64,000 bases of DNA from Paenibacillus sp. FSL R5-0912 (GCF_000758605.1 NZ_CP009282.1:6944001-7008000), one strand, 5' to 3'; shown: positions 18,920-27,584, counted from the stretch's first letter. The notes: a model not told the origin generated them from the letters alone. Translations and numbers: made by a program.

Positions 18920-20095
18920 TTAAGCTTGGACCGAAACTTCCGGAGACATGCCTTCAATCAGAATCTGCGCCACTTCGGGGCGCGTGAATTCTGGAGGCGG
19001 ACATTGTCCGTCGCGAAGAAGTGCCCGTACCTTGGTTCCGGAAAGCGTCAAATGCTGATCACCCGGATGCGGGCAGGTTTTGCTGGAAGCCATATTGCCG
19101 CATTTCAGACAGAAGAAGCTGTGCTCGAAGAATAATGGTGTAATGCCAAGTTCCTCGGCGGTAAAGTTCGCGAAGATCTCCTGCGCTTCGTAAGTGCCGT
19201 AGTAGTCACCCACACCGGCATGATCACGGCCGACAATAAAATGTGTGCAGCCGTAATTCTTGCGCACCATCGCATGGAATATCGCTTCACGCGGTCCGGC
19301 ATAACGCATTGCCGCCGGGAATACGCCCAGGAATGTGCGGTTCTCCGGATAATAATTCTCCAGGAGCGCAAGATAACTCTTCATCCGCACATTGGCCGGC
19401 ACATCGTCAGACTTGGTTTCACCCACAAGAGGATTCAGGAAAAGAGCGTCTACAACCTCCATAGCACACTTCTGAATGTACTCATGAGCGCGGTGTACCG
19501 GATTGCGTGTCTGGAAGCCCACAACGGTTCTCCAGCCTTTGTCCGCGAAGATCTGACGGGTCTCGGCGGGGTCGAAATAGAACTCACCGAATTTCTCAGG
19601 CTGCGGCCGGTTCAGTACAGTTATAGGACCGCCTACATAAGTTGCCGGACGGGCGAGCAGTTTGCTTACGCCAGGATGCTCAGGATCGGTTGTCTTGAAC
19701 ACATTCTGCGCTTCAAGCTGCTGATCCACTACATAAATACTCTCAATATCAAGCAGTCCGTAGACTACACCGTCTTCTTCACTAATCAGTGATACCCTGT
19801 CACCCACTGTAAGGGATGCCGCCTGCTTGTCATCTACAGCGAGTGTGATAGGAATGCTCCATACGGTTCCATCTGCCAGACGCATGCTTGTGACCACAGA
19901 ATGGTAGTCCGCTTCATTCAAGAAGCCAGTGAGCGGCGAAAATGCACCTACACCAATCAAATCCAAATCAGATAAAGTCCATGTATTGAGAGAAATTGAT
20001 TTATTGGCTGAGGCCTGCTGCAGCAGTTGTTCTCTCTCCGTACCCTGTGCTATACGCTGAACCAGCGCTCCTCCATGAGGAAGTATTGAAGTCAT
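18920..20095 (-). CDS. sat: Sulfate adenylyltransferase (ATP sulfurylase)
   Basis: A 391-aa monofunctional ATP sulfurylase that makes adenosine 5'-phosphosulfate from ATP and sulfate in the cytosol. Motifs: FQTRNPVHRAHEYIQK (HxxH active site), GRDHAGVGDYYGTY and the C-terminal Cys-rich zinc segment FFCLKCGNMASSKTCPHP. Length fits bacterial Sat (B. subtilis 382). A GGAGG precedes the ATG. It follows cysH by 35 nt in one operon, first two steps of assimilatory sulfate reduction. In B. subtilis the cysH-sat unit lies elsewhere. Confidence 0.93.
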   Translation of the reverse strand: MTSILPHGGALVQRIAQGTEREQLLQQASANKSISLNTWTLSDLDLIGVGAFSPLTGFLNEADYHSVVTSMRLADGTVWSIPITLAVDDKQAASLTVGDRVSLISEEDGVVYGLLDIESIYVVDQQLEAQNVFKTTDPEHPGVSKLLARPATYVGGPITVLNRPQPEKFGEFYFDPAETRQIFADKGWRTVVGFQTRNPVHRAHEYIQKCAMEVVDALFLNPLVGETKSDDVPANVRMKSYLALLENYYPENRTFLGVFPAAMRYAGPREAIFHAMVRKNYGCTHFIVGRDHAGVGDYYGTYEAQEIFANFTAEELGITPLFFEHSFFCLKCGNMASSKTCPHPGDQHLTLSGTKVRALLRDGQCPPPEFTRPEVAQILIEGMSPEVSVQA

Positions 20096-20130
20096 CCTTG
20101 TTCTCTCCTCCTGTGTGCAATGCTAGTGTG

Positions 20131-20823
20131 TTATTTATGCAATCCACATTCTGTTTTGTCTGATCCGGACCATCTTCCGGCACGCGGATCTTCACCAGGC
20201 ATAACTGCCCGGGTGCATTGCTCACAGCCAATACTAGGGAAGTTACGGTCATGAAGCGGGTTATAGACTACATCATTCTCGCGGATATAATTCCATACAT
20301 CCTCTGTGGTCCAGCTTGCAATCGGATTAAACTTTACAAGGCCAAATTTGTTATCATACTCCACCTTTTTAGAGTTGGCGCGGGTTGGCGCCTGGTCACG
20401 GCGGATTCCGGTAATCCAAGCGTCGTATTGCGAAAGAATACGCGTGAGCGGCTCAACCTTACGGATGGCGCAGCATTGATTCGGGTCAGTGTTCCAAAGC
20501 GCCTCACCATATTGCAGTGCCTGCTCTTCTACTGTAATCTGCGGCGATACACGGACGAACTCCATTCCGTACTTGTCGGCCATAACATCTCTTGTCTCAT
20601 AGGTTTCCTTGAAGTGATAATCGGTATCGAGATAGAACACATCTGTCGACGGGCTTACCTTCTGGATCATATCCACCAGCACTACATCCTCGGCACCAAA
20701 GCTGCAGGCAAAGGTTATGTTAGGAAAAGTCTCTACCGCCCAGCGGATAATCTCTTCAGGAGTGGCATTCTCCAATTCTTCAGCTTTAACTTTGATTAAA
20801 TCCTCTTTCTCAAGCAGATTCAT
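20131..20823 (-). CDS. cysH: Adenylyl/phosphoadenylyl-sulfate reductase
   Basis: A 230-aa PAPS/APS reductase that frees sulfite with thioredoxin. Motifs: ACSFGAEDVVL (P-loop-like), DTDYHFKETYETRD, QCCAIRKVEPL with CC and GCEQCTR with CxxC (the four cysteines that bind 4Fe-4S in APS-type reductases), and C-terminal ECGLHK with the catalytic Cys. The CC...CxxC pattern points to APS reduction or dual use. The absence of a nearby cysC fits direct APS use, though the rest of the genome is unseen. First gene of the operon; GGAGG 8 nt upstream. Confidence 0.92.
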   Translation of the reverse strand: MNLLEKEDLIKVKAEELENATPEEIIRWAVETFPNITFACSFGAEDVVLVDMIQKVSPSTDVFYLDTDYHFKETYETRDVMADKYGMEFVRVSPQITVEEQALQYGEALWNTDPNQCCAIRKVEPLTRILSQYDAWITGIRRDQAPTRANSKKVEYDNKFGLVKFNPIASWTTEDVWNYIRENDVVYNPLHDRNFPSIGCEQCTRAVMPGEDPRAGRWSGSDKTECGLHK

Positions 20824-20869
20824 CTAATCTTCCTCCATCCGGGTATAGCCAAGATCGAATCCTCAGAGA

Positions 20870-20926
20870 GATTAATCCCGACTAATTCTATATGGTATAG
20901 TATATCCGTTTCAGTGGCGAAGTCAA
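20870..20926 (-). promoter_or_regulatory. cysH-sat promoter with CymR-like operator
   Basis: -35 TTGACT (20921-20926), 16-bp spacer, -10 TATACT (20899-20904). Just downstream, 20870-20898 reads ATACC...AGTCGGGATTAATC, resembling the Rrf2-type CymR operators of sulfur genes that end in CGGAATT. Placement over the start site would fit repression by sulfur-replete cells. The promoter is seen; the regulator is inferred. Confidence 0.5.
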
Positions 20927-20987
20927 TGGGTTTTGTTCATTTTGGAATAAAGTATGCGGGGAATTAATATTTGTATGTTAATGAAAC

Positions 20988-21023
20988 GTAAAAAAGCTCC
21001 CGGCCATAAAGGCCAGGAGCTTG
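20988..21023 (-). terminator. Terminator after rpsI
   Basis: Minus-strand AAGCTCCTGGCC / GGCCGGGAGCTT (one G-T wobble), loop TTTAT, then TTTTTT; 28 nt after the rpsI stop. Confidence 0.9.
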
Positions 21024-21049
21024 AGTTCCTTGATAACAAGGGACAGATC

Positions 21050-21442
21050 TTAACGTTTCGAGAACTGTGGAGCACGACGAGCGGCTTTGAGGCCGTATTT
21101 CTTACGTTCCTTCATACGTGGGTCACGAGTCAGGAAGCCTGCTTTCTTCAGCGCACCGCGATATTCAGGGTCAACTTTGAGCAATGCACGGGAGATCCCG
21201 TGACGGATTGCGCCAGCTTGACCGGAAATGCCGCCACCATGTGCAAGAACGATTACATCGTAGTTGCCAAGTGTTTCAGTCAGGTTCAAAGGTTGTCTTA
21301 CGATCATCTTCAGTGTTTCAACACCGAAATATTCGTCCATCTCGCGTTTGTTAATGACAATGCGTCCTTCACCCGGTACAAGGCGAACACGTGCTACCGA
21401 ATGTTTACGACGACCTGTCCCATAGTATTGTACTTGTGCCAT
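21050..21442 (-). CDS. rpsI: 30S ribosomal protein S9
   Basis: A 130-aa S9 (uS9) with MAQVQYYGTGRRKHSVARVRLV and the invariant C-terminal tail RRAPQFSKR that reaches the P site. AGGAGG upstream. It follows rplM by 20 nt; the pair is one of the most conserved ribosomal operons and ends at a clear terminator. Confidence 0.97.
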   Translation of the reverse strand: MAQVQYYGTGRRKHSVARVRLVPGEGRIVINKREMDEYFGVETLKMIVRQPLNLTETLGNYDVIVLAHGGGISGQAGAIRHGISRALLKVDPEYRGALKKAGFLTRDPRMKERKKYGLKAARRAPQFSKR

Positions 21443-21462
21443 GAAACTGTCCTCCTCTATTC

Positions 21463-21900
21463 TTATCCGCGAAGTTCGTAAACTTCAGGTTTTTGTGCTG
21501 CATGTGGATGTTCAGCGCCTGCATATACTTTGAGTCTCAGCTTCATGTGGTCCCCTTGACGAGTCTTAGGAATCATGCCATGAACTGCGAATTCAATCAT
21601 ACGCTCAGGTTTGGTCTTGATCAGGTCTTCTGCAACAGTAACCTTCAAGCCGCCTGGGTGCATCGAGTGACGGTAGTATTTCTTGTTTTGCATTTTCTTA
21701 CCGGTCAGGTGAATCTTCTCAGCGTTGATAACAATTACGAAATCTCCAGTATCAACATGTGGAGTGAATTGCGGTTTGTGTTTGCCACGGATCAGAGCAG
21801 CGGCTTCGCTTGCCAAACGACCAAGTGTTTTGCCTTCGGCATCAATGATGTGCCAATTGCGTTCAACTTCGTTTGGCTTCGCCATATAGGTGGTACGCAT
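21463..21900 (-). CDS. rplM: 50S ribosomal protein L13
   Basis: A 145-aa L13 (uL13), start MRTTYMAKPNEVERNWHIIDA, with the family core GRLASEAAALIRGKHKPQFTPHVDTGD and YYRHSMHPGGL. GGAGGAAACATTC precedes the ATG. Its long structured leader suggests autogenous control as in other Firmicutes. Confidence 0.97.
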   Translation of the reverse strand: MRTTYMAKPNEVERNWHIIDAEGKTLGRLASEAAALIRGKHKPQFTPHVDTGDFVIVINAEKIHLTGKKMQNKKYYRHSMHPGGLKVTVAEDLIKTKPERMIEFAVHGMIPKTRQGDHMKLRLKVYAGAEHPHAAQKPEVYELRG

Positions 21901-22079
21901 GAATGTTTCCTCCTTGTTCTCGTACGAAAATCATCTGTCTCGTATATCTTGTTTCTCATTGGATTACAATTATGTGAGTTAAGAAAAACTTGTTTGTTGG
22001 CATTTCCTTGATCGGGGCTGTGGGATAGCCATCAAGAAAACACAACTTTTATATTACAGTATAAACATGACAAGTGCAA
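21901..22079 (-). promoter_or_regulatory. rplM promoter and structured leader (L13 leader candidate)
   Basis: -35 TTGCAC (22074-22079), 17-bp spacer, -10 TAATAT (22051-22056). The leader of about 145 nt has a hairpin CTTGAT-GGCT / AGCC-ATCAAG (22007-22036). Firmicutes are known to have an L13 leader motif upstream of rplM; the match to that model is inferred from position and hairpin only. Confidence 0.55.
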
Positions 22080-22134
22080 GTGATTTTTAACTTTTCAAGC
22101 TCTATTTTTCAGAAAAAAATAGTGTGCATGTCGT

Positions 22135-22914
22135 TTAAATCTCATTCTCGTCATATTCTACACTCCACAGTGCCAGACCTTTCGAAACGGCCGTAGGTCC
22201 GGCAGCCGCACGGTCACATGCCGCAAGAATTGCAGGGACTATGTCCGCGCTGATTTTACCTTCCCCCACTTGCATCAGCGTACCCATAATAATGCGTACC
22301 ATATGCTGTAGAAATCCACTGCCTGTAATATACGTATGAATAACTCCCTGATCGGATGATCCCGGCCGGCACATGCTGCGGTCCACTTCAAGATACGCTT
22401 CAAATATTGTCCGCACATGCGATGTCTTGGTAGACTTCCTTGATGCGAACGAAGTGTAATCATGAGTACCCAGCAGCCCTGCCAGTCCCTGCTCCATCGA
22501 CTGAATGTCCAGCTTCACCGGATGATGATGCTGCCAACGCCGCTGGAACGGGTCCGGGAACCGGTTGCCGTTAATCGTGTACCGGTAGGTTTTACGCTTC
22601 GCTCCTCTACGCGAGTGGAATGAGAGCGGAACCTCCCAGGCCTCGGTAACCACGATATCCTGCGGAAGCCTGGCGTTCAGAGCCAGACACCAGCGTTCCA
22701 GCGGGATCTGGGAAGAGGTTATGAAATTAAAAGGTTGGCCATAAGCGTGCACACCCGCATCTGTCCGTCCTGAGCCCGTTATCTTGAGCGTCTCACCGGT
22801 CAGATGAAGAATAGCATGCTCCAGCTTGTCCTGAATCGTATTGCCCTGAGGCTGGGTCTGAAAGCCATCATAGTGGGTACCGTCATAATTGACTTTCATC
22901 AATAGATTGCGCAT
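22135..22914 (-). CDS. truA: tRNA pseudouridine(38-40) synthase TruA
   Basis: A 259-aa pseudouridine synthase acting on U38-40 of tRNA anticodon arms. The catalytic Asp lies in GSGRTDAGVHAYGQ (about 47-60); HSRRGAKRKTYRYTI and GSGFLQHMVRIIMGTL are further family motifs. Length is normal (B. subtilis 247). It lies after rplQ, as in B. subtilis (where ecf genes intervene), past a terminator. The RBS AGGAGA is unusually close to the ATG. Confidence 0.92.
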   Translation of the reverse strand: MRNLLMKVNYDGTHYDGFQTQPQGNTIQDKLEHAILHLTGETLKITGSGRTDAGVHAYGQPFNFITSSQIPLERWCLALNARLPQDIVVTEAWEVPLSFHSRRGAKRKTYRYTINGNRFPDPFQRRWQHHHPVKLDIQSMEQGLAGLLGTHDYTSFASRKSTKTSHVRTIFEAYLEVDRSMCRPGSSDQGVIHTYITGSGFLQHMVRIIMGTLMQVGEGKISADIVPAILAACDRAAAGPTAVSKGLALWSVEYDENEI

Positions 22915-22952
22915 TTCATTCTCCTGTTAGTCCATAGGTTTTTCTGTGTCAT

Positions 22953-22977
22953 AAAAAAAGAGCCCCGGCGGGAGCTC
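22953..22977 (-). terminator. Terminator between rplQ and truA
   Basis: GAGCTCC / GGGGCTC stem with CGCC loop and TTTTTTT, closing the ribosomal superoperon. A second hairpin GCAGGG/CCCTGC lies upstream around 23020-23042. Confidence 0.8.
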
Positions 22978-23093
22978 CTTCTACTCTATACAAGGTGATT
23001 CCCGCGGTTATTTGCACGGCAGGGTCAAGAATGCCCTGCAGTACAATAACGTTAAATACGTAATGCGTACATCCGGAAATCATGCTTGTGAAA

Positions 23094-23459
23094 CTACGCG
23101 CGGTCTACCAGTTCAAGATAAACCATAGGCGCAGCATCGCCACGGCGAGGTCCCAGCTTCAGGATACGAGTGTATCCGCCTGGACGCTCTGTGTAACGAG
23201 GAGCAATATCAGAGAACAATTTTTGGATTGCATCTTGTTCACCGTCTACAGTCTCACGACGAACAAATGCTGCTACTTGACGGCGAGCATGAAGATCGCC
23301 CTTTTTCGCTTTTGTGATCAGTTTCTCAGCGATGGAACGAACTTCCTTCGCCTTGGCTTCTGTAGTCTGGATGCGTTCGTATAGGAACAGATCCGTTACC
23401 ATATCGCGGAATAGTGCTTTGCGCGCGCTGGAATCACGGCCCAATTTTTGGTATGCCAT
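23094..23459 (-). CDS. rplQ: 50S ribosomal protein L17
   Basis: A 121-aa L17 starting MAYQKLGRDSSARKALFRDM; ATG 23457-23459 has AAGGAGG 8 nt upstream, so an earlier in-frame start is rejected. Conserved ERIQTTEAKAKEVRSIAEKLIT is present. Last gene of the alpha segment, 41 nt after rpoA. Confidence 0.97.
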   Translation of the reverse strand: MAYQKLGRDSSARKALFRDMVTDLFLYERIQTTEAKAKEVRSIAEKLITKAKKGDLHARRQVAAFVRRETVDGEQDAIQKLFSDIAPRYTERPGGYTRILKLGPRRGDAAPMVYLELVDRA

Positions 23460-23500
23460 TTGTTTTCCCTCCTTCACTCAAGTCTCAAGAAACCCTGTAA

Positions 23501-24445
23501 CTATTCTTCTGTACGAAGACCCAAACCGAGCTCCTCAAGCTTCTCTTGAACTTCTTCCAAAGATTTGCGGCCCAGGTTACGGACCTTCATCATATCTTCT
23601 TCAGTTTTCGTAGTCAGCTCTTGCACGGTATTAATACCGGCACGTTTGAGGCAGTTGTAGGAACGGACAGAAAGATCAAGCTCTTCAATGGTCATCTCGA
23701 GTACTTTTTCTTTTTTGTCTTCTTCTTTTTCAACCATAATTTCGGCGTCTTTCGCTTCGTCCGTAAGACCTACGAACAGAACGAGGTGCTCGTTCAAAAT
23801 TTTGGCTCCAAGACTAACGGCTTCTTCCGGTCTGATGCTGCCATCCGTCCAAATTTCAAGCGTCAATTTGTCGTAGTTAGTCACTTGACCAACACGGGTA
23901 TTATCAATACCATAATTCACGCGGGAAATAGGAGTGTAGATGGAGTCAACTGGAATAACCCCGATTGGCTGATCGTCGCGTTTGTTCCGGTCCGCTTGGA
24001 CGTAGCCGCGACCACGGCCTGCAAAAATGCGCATGTGTAGTCTCGCTCCAGGTCCCAGCGTTGCAATATGAAGATCCGGGTTCAGGATCTCAACATCGCT
24101 ATCCGCACGAATATCACCTGCGGTAACGATGCCTTCTCCTTCAGCATCAATCTCGAACACTTTCTCTTCATCCGAATGAATCTTCAGAGACAGAGCTTTA
24201 AGGTTCAGGATGATTTCCGTCACATCTTCCATTACGCCGGGAACGGTCGAGAACTCATGCAGAACGCCGTCAATTTGGACCGAAGTCACTGCGGCTCCCG
24301 GAAGGGAGGAAAGCAAGATCCGGCGAAGCGAATTCCCCAGAGTCGTGCCATATCCACGTTCCAGCGGTTCAATTACGAATTTCCCATAGGTTCCATCATC
24401 ATTGGCTTCTACGGTCTCAATCTTCGGCTTTTCGATTTCTATCAC
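23501..24445 (-). CDS. rpoA: RNA polymerase alpha subunit
   Basis: A 314-aa alpha subunit. N-terminal domain (about 1-230) for assembly with beta and beta-prime, with GYGTTLGNSLRRILLSSLPG; acidic linker (EKEEDKKEKVLEMTIEEL); C-terminal domain (about 245-310) with LDLSVRSYNCLKRAGINTV and MMKVRNLGRKSLEEV for UP-element and activator contact. Length as in B. subtilis. Confidence 0.97.
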   Translation of the reverse strand: MIEIEKPKIETVEANDDGTYGKFVIEPLERGYGTTLGNSLRRILLSSLPGAAVTSVQIDGVLHEFSTVPGVMEDVTEIILNLKALSLKIHSDEEKVFEIDAEGEGIVTAGDIRADSDVEILNPDLHIATLGPGARLHMRIFAGRGRGYVQADRNKRDDQPIGVIPVDSIYTPISRVNYGIDNTRVGQVTNYDKLTLEIWTDGSIRPEEAVSLGAKILNEHLVLFVGLTDEAKDAEIMVEKEEDKKEKVLEMTIEELDLSVRSYNCLKRAGINTVQELTTKTEEDMMKVRNLGRKSLEEVQEKLEELGLGLRTEE

Positions 24446-24576
24446 GAGTGTACCCCTCCTTCAAACGTCGCTCCTATATGAAACAGTCACCCCATCAGGT
24501 GTATCATGTAGTATGCCTAAACACCTATTATTAGCAGATGCGTCAGAATTATACCACAATCACAATTCTGATTTTA

Positions 24577-24972
24577 CTAAACGCGGCGACGCTTCGGCGG
24601 ACGGCATCCATTGTGAGGAACCGGAGTAACGTCTTTAATGAGGTTTACTTCAAGGCCAGCGGCCTGAAGGGAACGGATGGCTGCTTCGCGGCCCGCGCCC
24701 GGTCCTTTAACCATAACTTCAACGGACTTCATGCCGTGTTCCATAGCTGCTTTAGCGGCAGATTCGGCTGCCATTTGCGCTGCAAATGGAGTCGATTTAC
24801 GGGAACCTTTGAATCCTTGACCGCCGGAGCTTGCCCAGGAAATTGCATTTCCGTGAGGGTCCGTGATCGTAACGATAGTGTTATTGAACGTGGAACGGAT
24901 ATGTGCCACGCCAGACTCGATATTTTTCCGGTCGCGACGTTTCGTACGTACGACTTTTTTCGGTTTAGCCAT
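24577..24972 (-). CDS. rpsK: 30S ribosomal protein S11
   Basis: A 131-aa S11 (uS11) of the platform. It has the typical GVAHIRSTFNNTIVTITDP and C-terminal TPVPHNGCRPPKRRRV. Between rpsM and rpoA as in all Firmicutes; 131 nt separate it from rpoA. Confidence 0.97.
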   Translation of the reverse strand: MAKPKKVVRTKRRDRKNIESGVAHIRSTFNNTIVTITDPHGNAISWASSGGQGFKGSRKSTPFAAQMAAESAAKAAMEHGMKSVEVMVKGPGAGREAAIRSLQAAGLEVNLIKDVTPVPHNGCRPPKRRRV

Positions 24973-24991
24973 TGTCTCTTATCACCTCTTC

Positions 24992-25360
24992 TTATTTCTT
25001 TTTGTTTGCTACCGTACGACGCGGGCCTTTACGGGTACGAGCATTGGTTTTGGTACGTTGACCGCGAACAGGCAATCCACGACGGTGACGAACACCGCGG
25101 TAACAGCCGATCTCAGTAAGACGCTTAATATTCAAGGAAATTTCACGACGAAGGTCACCTTCAACCTTAACCTGCTTGTCGATCGTTTCACGCAGTTTGC
25201 TGACTTCATCTTCCGTCAAATCACGGACACGTGTGTTAACGTCAATGCCTGTTTCATTAAGAATTTTCTGGGAAGTCGTTTTACCGATTCCGAAAATATA
25301 AGTCAAGGCGATCTCAACGCGCTTATCACGTGGCAAATCCACTCCAGCTATACGAGCCAT
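24992..25360 (-). CDS. rpsM: 30S ribosomal protein S13
   Basis: A 122-aa S13 (uS13) of the small-subunit head: MARIAGVDLPRDKRVEIALTYIFG and a basic tail RGQRTKTNARTRKGPRR. It follows rpmJ by 19 nt. Confidence 0.97.
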   Translation of the reverse strand: MARIAGVDLPRDKRVEIALTYIFGIGKTTSQKILNETGIDVNTRVRDLTEDEVSKLRETIDKQVKVEGDLRREISLNIKRLTEIGCYRGVRHRRGLPVRGQRTKTNARTRKGPRRTVANKKK

Positions 25361-25379
25361 TTTACGCTACACCCCCTTC

Positions 25380-25493
25380 TTAACCTTGTTTTTGTTTGTG
25401 TTTCGGATTTTCGCAAATTACCATAACAGTCCCTTTGCGGCGGATGACTTTGCATTTTTCGCAAATGGGCTTTACAGAAGGTCTTACCTTCAT
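25380..25493 (-). CDS. rpmJ: 50S ribosomal protein L36
   Basis: A 37-aa L36 (bL36), MKVRPSVKPICEKCKVIRRK, with the zinc ligands C-x2-C...C...H (CEKC, ICENPKH), so it is the zinc-binding type. ATG 25491-25493; RBS GAGGTAATTAAC. Between infA and rpsM, as usual. Confidence 0.95.
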   Translation of the reverse strand: MKVRPSVKPICEKCKVIRRKGTVMVICENPKHKQKQG

Positions 25494-25546
25494 GTTAATT
25501 ACCTCCTCAAAGTTTTGCGAAGCAAAACTTTTGTTGTAGTTCCCAT

Positions 25547-25762
25547 CTATTTACGGTAAGTTATACGGCCTTTTGATAAATCATAAGGCGATAACTGCAC
25601 GACCACTTTGTCTCCGGTTAGGATACGGATAAAGTGCATCCGCAATTTCCCGGACACATGGGCAAGTATTTGATGACCGTTCTCAAGCTCAACCTTAAAC
25701 GTTGCGTTAGGCAACGGCTCAATGACCGTTCCTTCTACCTCAATGACATCTTCCTTAGCCAC
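25547..25762 (-). CDS. infA: Translation initiation factor IF-1
   Basis: A 71-aa IF-1 with a single S1/OB fold: MAKEDVIEVEGTVIEPLPNA, GHQILAHVSGKLRMHFIRIL and GDKVVVQLSPYDLSKGRI. It blocks the A site during initiation. It begins 2 nt after the upstream KOW gene, in the spc operon. Confidence 0.97.
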   Translation of the reverse strand: MAKEDVIEVEGTVIEPLPNATFKVELENGHQILAHVSGKLRMHFIRILTGDKVVVQLSPYDLSKGRITYRK

Positions 25763-25764
25763 AG

Positions 25765-26073
25765 TTAGTCTCCTTTCTCATTAGCACTTTTTCCAGCTGG
25801 TTCCCCATACTTCATCACTGCGAACCGCAGCTTTCCGTTGGTTACCCGGCCGGTTTCTTCCAAACTATCTACAATCTCACTGCTGATGAAGGGTATGAGC
25901 TCCAAGTGCTGAATATTCTTCTTCTTTGGACTATCAAACTTGCGTTTGTCCCCGTCAGCAATATATACAAATCTGCTATCAACAACTGCGATAACAACGG
26001 CAGCCTCTCCGGCATCCTTGCCTTTGAGAATTCTCACGATTTGACCAATCTGCGGGCTGCTCCCAGTATTCAC
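25765..26073 (-). CDS. KOW-domain RNA-binding protein (L14e/L27e-like)
   Basis: A 102-aa protein with an N-terminal KOW domain (about 8-45; GQIVRILKGKDAGEAAVVIAV ending DGDKRKFDSPKKKN). Such small KOW proteins sit between map and infA in many Bacilli and are presumed to bind rRNA; no defined job is established. The start is GTG 26071-26073 with a weak GGTGATC RBS. Co-transcribed with map and infA. Confidence 0.8.
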   Translation of the reverse strand: MNTGSSPQIGQIVRILKGKDAGEAAVVIAVVDSRFVYIADGDKRKFDSPKKKNIQHLELIPFISSEIVDSLEETGRVTNGKLRFAVMKYGEPAGKSANEKGD

Positions 26074-26084
26074 GTGAAGATCAC

Positions 26085-26837
26085 CTACGCATTCAGTTTT
26101 GTGAAAATCTCCATGCCGTCCGGTGTAACTGCTACTGTATGCTCAAAGTGAGCGCATAGTGAACCGTCTACCGTAACGACCGTCCAGTTATCTTCCAGCG
26201 TTCTGACATATCTGTCCCCGGCGTTAACCATCGGCTCAATCGCGAGTACCATACCCGGCTTCAGACGTGGTCCGCGGTCCGCTATGCCATAGTTCGGAAT
26301 TTGCGGTTCTTCATGCAGTTCTGCCCCAATGCCATGACCAACATACTCGCGGACAACGGAGAAGCCGGCGTCCTCGATGTACTGCTGGATTGCATGGGAG
26401 ATTGTAAACAAGCGCACATCCGGTTTGACTAACGCCAGTCCTGCGTACAAGGAGCCTTCCGTGACGTCCAGCAGACGCTGAGCCTCTTCAGAAATGCTGC
26501 CCACCCCGTAGGTCCAGGCGGAATCACCGTGATAACCGCGGTACTCTGCACCGATATCCAGCGTAACAATATCGCCTTCTACCAGTTTGCGTTTACCTGG
26601 AAATCCATGCACCAATTGTTCGTTGACTGAAGCGCAAATGCTGGCAGGAAAACCGTTGTAACCTTTGAAAGACGGCACAGCACCTTGACTGCGGATGTAT
26701 TGATCGGCGATTCTGTCGAGCTCTCCAGTTGTAATACCAGGCTCAATAGCCTCAGCAATACGGCGGTGACTCTCGGCAACAATTCGTCCAGCTTCCCTCA
26801 TAAAGGCAAGTTCCTGTTCGGATTTACAAATGATCAT
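26085..26837 (-). CDS. map: Methionine aminopeptidase type I
   Basis: A 250-aa Met aminopeptidase, removing initiator Met from new proteins. Metal ligands lie in VTLDIGAEYRGYHGD (two Asp), EYVGHGIGAELHEEP (His), AIEPMV (Glu) and FEHTVAVT (Glu). Start ATG 26835-26837 begins MIICKSEQELAFMREAGR; an upstream extension would overlap adk. It starts 4 nt after the adk stop. Type Ia, lacking an N-terminal zinc extension. Confidence 0.95.
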   Translation of the reverse strand: MIICKSEQELAFMREAGRIVAESHRRIAEAIEPGITTGELDRIADQYIRSQGAVPSFKGYNGFPASICASVNEQLVHGFPGKRKLVEGDIVTLDIGAEYRGYHGDSAWTYGVGSISEEAQRLLDVTEGSLYAGLALVKPDVRLFTISHAIQQYIEDAGFSVVREYVGHGIGAELHEEPQIPNYGIADRGPRLKPGMVLAIEPMVNAGDRYVRTLEDNWTVVTVDGSLCAHFEHTVAVTPDGMEIFTKLNA

Positions 26838-26841
26838 TACA

Positions 26842-27486
26842 TTAACCCCGCAATAAAGACACGATTTCGGAAGAAACGACATTGATTTCGTTTTCTCCGT
26901 TTACCTGACGCAAAAGACCTTTATCGTCATAAAATGCAAGCAGCGGCGCTGTTTTGTTATCATACTCATCCAGACGCTTGCCTACACTCTCTTCGTTGTC
27001 ATCCGGACGCTGATACAATTCACCGCCATCAATGTCGCAGATGCCATCTTGCTTCGGCGGGTTGAAAATTAAATGGTAGGATGTTCCGCAAGTACTGCAG
27101 ATCCGGCGTCCTGTAAGGCGCGCCATGAGCAGTCCGCGGTCCACATTCAAGTTGATTACGTGATCTAATGAAGTGCCGAGGCGGCTAAGGATTTCACCCA
27201 GCGCTTCCGCTTGCGAAAGGGTTCTTGGAAAGCCATCCAATAAAAAACCTTTTTCGCAATCGGACTGCTGCAGCCGTTCTTCAACGATTCCAATAGTCAC
27301 ATCATCAGGTACAAGCAAGCCTTGCTCCGTGTAAGATTTAGCTTTCAGCCCGATTGGAGTTCCCTGCTTGATCGCCAAGCGGAAAGCATCTCCAGTCGAA
27401 ATATGCGGAATACCAAGTTCCTTCACTACTACAGCGGCTTGTGTTCCCTTGCCTGCCCCAGGAGGGCCCATGAATAAAATGTTCAC
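26842..27486 (-). CDS. adk: Adenylate kinase
   Basis: A 214-aa adenylate kinase (ATP + AMP to 2 ADP). P-loop GPPGAGKGTQAAV near residues 7-19; the LID carries a zinc-type motif C-x2-C (CSTC) and C-x2-D (CDID), typical of Gram-positives; LDGFPRTLSQAEAL is present. The start is GTG 27484-27486 (VNILFMGPPG), read as Met, with GGGGAGAAG upstream. Classic secY-adk-map order. Confidence 0.95.
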   Translation of the reverse strand: MNILFMGPPGAGKGTQAAVVVKELGIPHISTGDAFRLAIKQGTPIGLKAKSYTEQGLLVPDDVTIGIVEERLQQSDCEKGFLLDGFPRTLSQAEALGEILSRLGTSLDHVINLNVDRGLLMARLTGRRICSTCGTSYHLIFNPPKQDGICDIDGGELYQRPDDNEESVGKRLDEYDNKTAPLLAFYDDKGLLRQVNGENEINVVSSEIVSLLRG

Positions 27487-27534
27487 GATTCTCTTCTCCC
27501 CCCAAAAGTTCGCCACCAAGCAAGAAACAGCACA

Positions 27535-27581
27535 ATAGGTACCGGGAAGTTTAAAACCCTAGGTACTTCACCGGAACCTAT
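27535..27581 (-). other. Intercistronic hairpin between secY and adk
   Basis: Arms ATAGGT..CCGG..AAGT and ACTT..CCGG..ACCTAT pair across this gap, leaving a 14-nt loop. No T-run, so not a plain terminator; it may be a processing or mRNA-stability element. Confidence 0.45.
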
Positions 27582-27584
27582 CGC

